64,000 nucleotides of DNA from Erpobdella octoculata. Taxonomy: Eukaryota; Annelida; Clitellata; Hirudinida; Erpobdellidae. How positions within the stretch are numbered: the stretch's first letter is position 1; every line of letters starts with the position of its first letter. Location: the NCBI GenBank assembly GCA_963978895.1, contig OZ022247.1, positions 14,330,312-14,394,311 on the forward strand, given 5' to 3'. Both the position numbers and the translations under genes were made by a program. Below are positions 63,491-64,000 of this stretch, piece by piece. Below the pieces are notes generated by a model, which saw only the letters and a program-made list of their open reading frames with translations, was not told the DNA's origin and ran no database searches.

Positions 63491-64000
63491 CGAGCCCGCA
63501 ATTGTGCGGCATACTCGCTTTCCGATTCTACTTTGTCTCCCGGACTTCCAAACATAAGATCGCAAGGAAGTCGTATCTCCCGTCCAAATAACATTTTACT
63601 TGGGGTGGCCTTCGTCGTGTTGTGAACCGATCTTCTGTAAGCCATCAAAAATAACGGAATGTGTTTATCCCAATCAACTTGGTTTTCACCGACCATCTTA
63701 GACAAGTGCTGTTGATTAAATCGTTCCACCATACCGTCAGACTGAGGATAAAGGGGAGTTGTGCGGGTTTTATGTATGCCTAAAAGACGGCACATTTCTC
63801 TAAACAATTGTGAATCAAAGTTCCTGCCCTGATCTGAATGGAGCTCCATTGGTACTCCATAGCGACTAACCCAGCCATCAACAACAACGTTGGCAACTGT
63901 CACTGCTTCTTGATTAGGTATATCAAAATACTCTGACCATTTTGTAAAATAATCTATGACCACAAGAATGTATTTATTGTCAGATTTTGACACTGGAAAT
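63491..64000 (-). pseudogene. Ty3/Gypsy integrase core (runs off the right edge)
   Basis: The minus strand reads YILVVIDYFTKWSEYFDIPN, MELHSDQGRNFD and YPQSDGMVERFNQQ: the complete D,D35E integrase triad. NTTKATPSKMLFGREIRLP follows. The frame is open to the right edge, so RT and RNase H probably lie beyond the window in the standard order. The hAT at 60985-63490 interrupts it. Confidence 0.9.

Overview
This is an AT-rich animal (invertebrate-type) nuclear window. It holds one conventional host gene, split into 13 coding exons with GT-AG introns, in a landscape made almost entirely of transposable elements, tRNA-derived SINEs, minisatellites and long (TA)n, (TTA)n and (CATA)n arrays. There are no bacterial genes, operons, rRNA genes or CRISPR arrays. 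The species cannot be named from the sequence; a metazoan is indicated by the ABCB7-type gene, the intron structure and the mix of Ty3/Gypsy, Copia, CR1/L2-like LINE, Penelope-like, hAT and Helitron elements.

Left part (1-10.8 kb): a decayed Copia element (minus), a Ulp1-protease/PHD-finger fragment, and a complete young LTR retrotransposon at 2762-8445. It has two 596-bp LTRs that look identical, a 5-bp target duplication and one uninterrupted gag-pol frame. Its domain order is Gag-PR-IN-RT-RNaseH, the integrase-first order of Gmr1-like Ty3/Gypsy elements. A second region (10.8-20.9 kb) is built around Penelope-like elements (PLEs) with GIY-YIG domains, hammerhead-ribozyme-like folds and N-terminal ORF pieces that all end in (TA)n. 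It sits between two arrays of a ~352-bp tRNA-like tandem repeat in opposite orientation, with a ~1-kb foldback element (9-bp target duplication) in the left array.

Middle part (22-37 kb): hAT elements with 8-bp target duplications (22189-24315, 31858-34351), a broken hAT carrying a LINE fragment, a long CR1/L2-like LINE with tandem 5' monomers (27.4-31.1 kb), and an unclassified TIR element carrying two SINE-like units. The host gene ABCB7 (mitochondrial ABC half-transporter) occupies 38280-55857 on the minus strand. The 13 exons join in phase to 759 codons; its introns hold a Helitron helicase remnant, Helitron ends, SINEs, MITEs and minisatellites, and its last codons lie inside a 34-bp minisatellite.

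Right part (56-64 kb): a multiply nested insertion (LTR head and (TA)n, then Helitron, hAT, Helitron, Helitron, each inside the one before), more Helitron ends and (CATA)n, then a Ty3/Gypsy element (minus) whose integrase gene is interrupted by a second copy of the hAT family seen at 22189. The points most worth following are the integrase-first young retrotransposon, the hammerhead/(TA)n-associated PLE architecture, and the minisatellite-encoded C-terminus of ABCB7.
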